DNA of 58,626 nt from Alphaproteobacteria bacterium (lineage in GTDB: Bacteria > Pseudomonadota > Alphaproteobacteria > Micropepsales > Micropepsaceae). The translations under genes were made by a program, and so were the position numbers. Shown one piece after another: positions 57,769-58,626 of the stretch. Every line of letters starts with the position of its first letter. The stretch's first letter is position 1. The stretch is taken from NCBI GenBank assembly GCA_016124635.1, contig WGNJ01000008.1, positions 1 through 58,626 on the forward strand. The letters run 5' to 3'. A model generated the notes under the pieces. The model was not told the DNA's origin, ran no database searches, and was given only the letters and a program-made list of their open reading frames with translations.

Positions 57769-58626
57769 CGCGTCACACGCTGCCAGAAGCGCGAATTGAG
57801 CGCGGGATCGCGCAGCGCCTCGATCTTCTCCCAAGCGGGATAGGCCTTGCGAAAGTTGGCGCCCGACATGTGAGCGTCCTTGGCCGGATAGAGGCGCCCG
57901 CCCGCCTCGCGCACAATCGCGTCGAGGCGCGGGAACAGGGTCTTCTCAAGGCTCGGCGATTGCGGGAAATCGAGCGCGAGCGACGAACCGAGCATCGGGA
58001 ACGACAGCAGCCCGGGCGAAGCAATATCGCCGCAGCGTTTGAGGACGGCGAGGCACGAACCCTGCCCCGCCTTTGCCGTCGCCGCCAACAGTTCGCGCAA
58101 CGCCGCCTCGGCCGTGCGCTCTGGGATCACGCACTGGTATTGCTGGAAGCCTTTGCGGCCGTACACGCGATTCCAGTTCAAGATGCTGTCGAGCGGAAAG
58201 AGCACAGAGCCGTAGCCGACGCGGCGCTCTCTGCGACCCGCCGAGTGGGATCGCCAATAGGCCTCGTTCAAGGCGCGCAAAGTCAGGGCATTGATGAGAG
58301 ACCAGCGCGGCGTGATCGGCACCTGCAGCCTGGCAGATTCTTCCACTTCGAGCGGGCCGTCGGCCGCATGATTTCCGACGACGAGGACGCCGCGGCCTGC
58401 GGTCGACAGGCAATCGATCCAAGCGGCGCTGTATTCGTGCTTCGAATCGAGGTCGCGCGACAACGCAAAGAATTCATCGAGACTGTCGAAGCGCACCGTC
58501 AGACTGTCGATGCGGCTCGAGCGGATCGGCATCAGCTGAATCTCCGCCCACTCGATGATGCCGGTGAGACCCAGCCCGCCGACCGTCGCAGCGAAGAGAT
58601 CCGCGTGCTCGAGCGGCGAACAGATC
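57765..58626 (-). CDS. FAD-binding oxidoreductase, DprE1-like (partial, runs off right edge)
   Basis: The C-terminal ~286 residues of an FAD-linked sugar oxidase. The frame continues past the internal ATG 58532 to the window edge, reading CSPLEHADLFAATVGGLGLTG, part of the flavin-binding domain, so the true start lies beyond 58626. The C-terminal substrate domain contains WNRVYGRKGFQQYQCVIPE and YPAKDAHMSGANFRKAYP, as in DprE1/ALO-type enzymes. It is coupled (ATGA overlap) to the SDR gene, making a likely two-step oxidation-reduction epimerase. Confidence 0.88.
   Translation of the reverse strand, partial: ICSPLEHADLFAATVGGLGLTGIIEWAEIQLMPIRSSRIDSLTVRFDSLDEFFALSRDLDSKHEYSAAWIDCLSTAGRGVLVVGNHAADGPLEVEESARLQVPITPRWSLINALTLRALNEAYWRSHSAGRRERRVGYGSVLFPLDSILNWNRVYGRKGFQQYQCVIPERTAEAALRELLAATAKAGQGSCLAVLKRCGDIASPGLLSFPMLGSSLALDFPQSPSLEKTLFPRLDAIVREAGGRLYPAKDAHMSGANFRKAYPAWEKIEALRDPALNSRFWQRVTR

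Overview
The window is a dense, high-G+C chromosomal segment of an alphaproteobacterium. The evidence is the 5' end of a 16S rRNA gene with an alphaproteobacterial sequence at the left edge (minus strand), alphaproteobacterial marker genes (DUF4167 protein, MbfA-type ferritin/VIT fusion, ComF-GrxC-methyltransferase block, ArgJ-MutT-SecA block) and several kinds of long palindromic intergenic repeat typical of that class. I cannot fix the order or genus.

Layout. 1-613: start of an rrn operon with an expanded V1 region, a long leader, a boxA-like site and a strong promoter. 876-5549: M23 peptidase, a small exported protein and ClpB. 5550-11533: an accessory stretch with palindromic repeats, a DUF3631 ATPase, an A+T-rich His-tailed membrane protein, a TPR lipoprotein and a three-unit 220-bp tandem repeat. 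11534-14277: DUF4167, prmC, prfA. 14339-15231: ArsR/SRPBCC pair with a palindromic operator and an apparently leaderless start. 15329-19039: a complete bufferin (copper-buffering RiPP) operon, bufA1-bufB1-bufC1-doxX, followed without a break by its probable ECF sigma factor SigF and anti-sigma factor NrsF; a SigF-like promoter lies just upstream of bufA1. 19144-31729: alpha/beta hydrolase, metalloprotease-like protein, ispG, a helical-repeat protein, slipin-NfeD, quinone oxidoreductase, response regulator-histidine kinase, TetR, RodZ-like protein. 32113-37694: mbfA, ptsP, lysC, and divergent ubiG. 37703-38447: a RAYT transposase gene between two inverted REP sequences. 38450-43489: DUF1178, nitrilase, grxC, comF, methyltransferase, MFS transporter. 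43622-49488: GFA protein, two orphan Flp pilins (each 55 residues), mutT, argJ, secA. 49660-58626: SulP-STAS-cNMP protein, TauD dioxygenase, epoxide hydrolase, an undescribed membrane protein/FGE-like pair, and a DprE2/DprE1-like pair running off the right edge.

How it fits together. The backbone is housekeeping (translation release, protein secretion, proteostasis, aspartate kinase, isoprenoid, ubiquinone and arginine synthesis). The most system-like unit is the bufferin operon: peptide precursor, MNIO modification enzyme, partner protein, DoxX membrane protein and its own sigma/anti-sigma pair all on one strand, with overlaps or gaps of at most about 20 bases. Genes that I remember as neighbours in many alphaproteobacteria (ubiG-lysC-ptsP and RodZ-like-ispG with prfA-prmC-DUF4167-clpB) are present in recognisable order but separated by accessory blocks.

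Limits: all family names come from reading protein sequences by eye. Start codons were chosen from Shine-Dalgarno spacing and overlaps. No database search or folding program was run.
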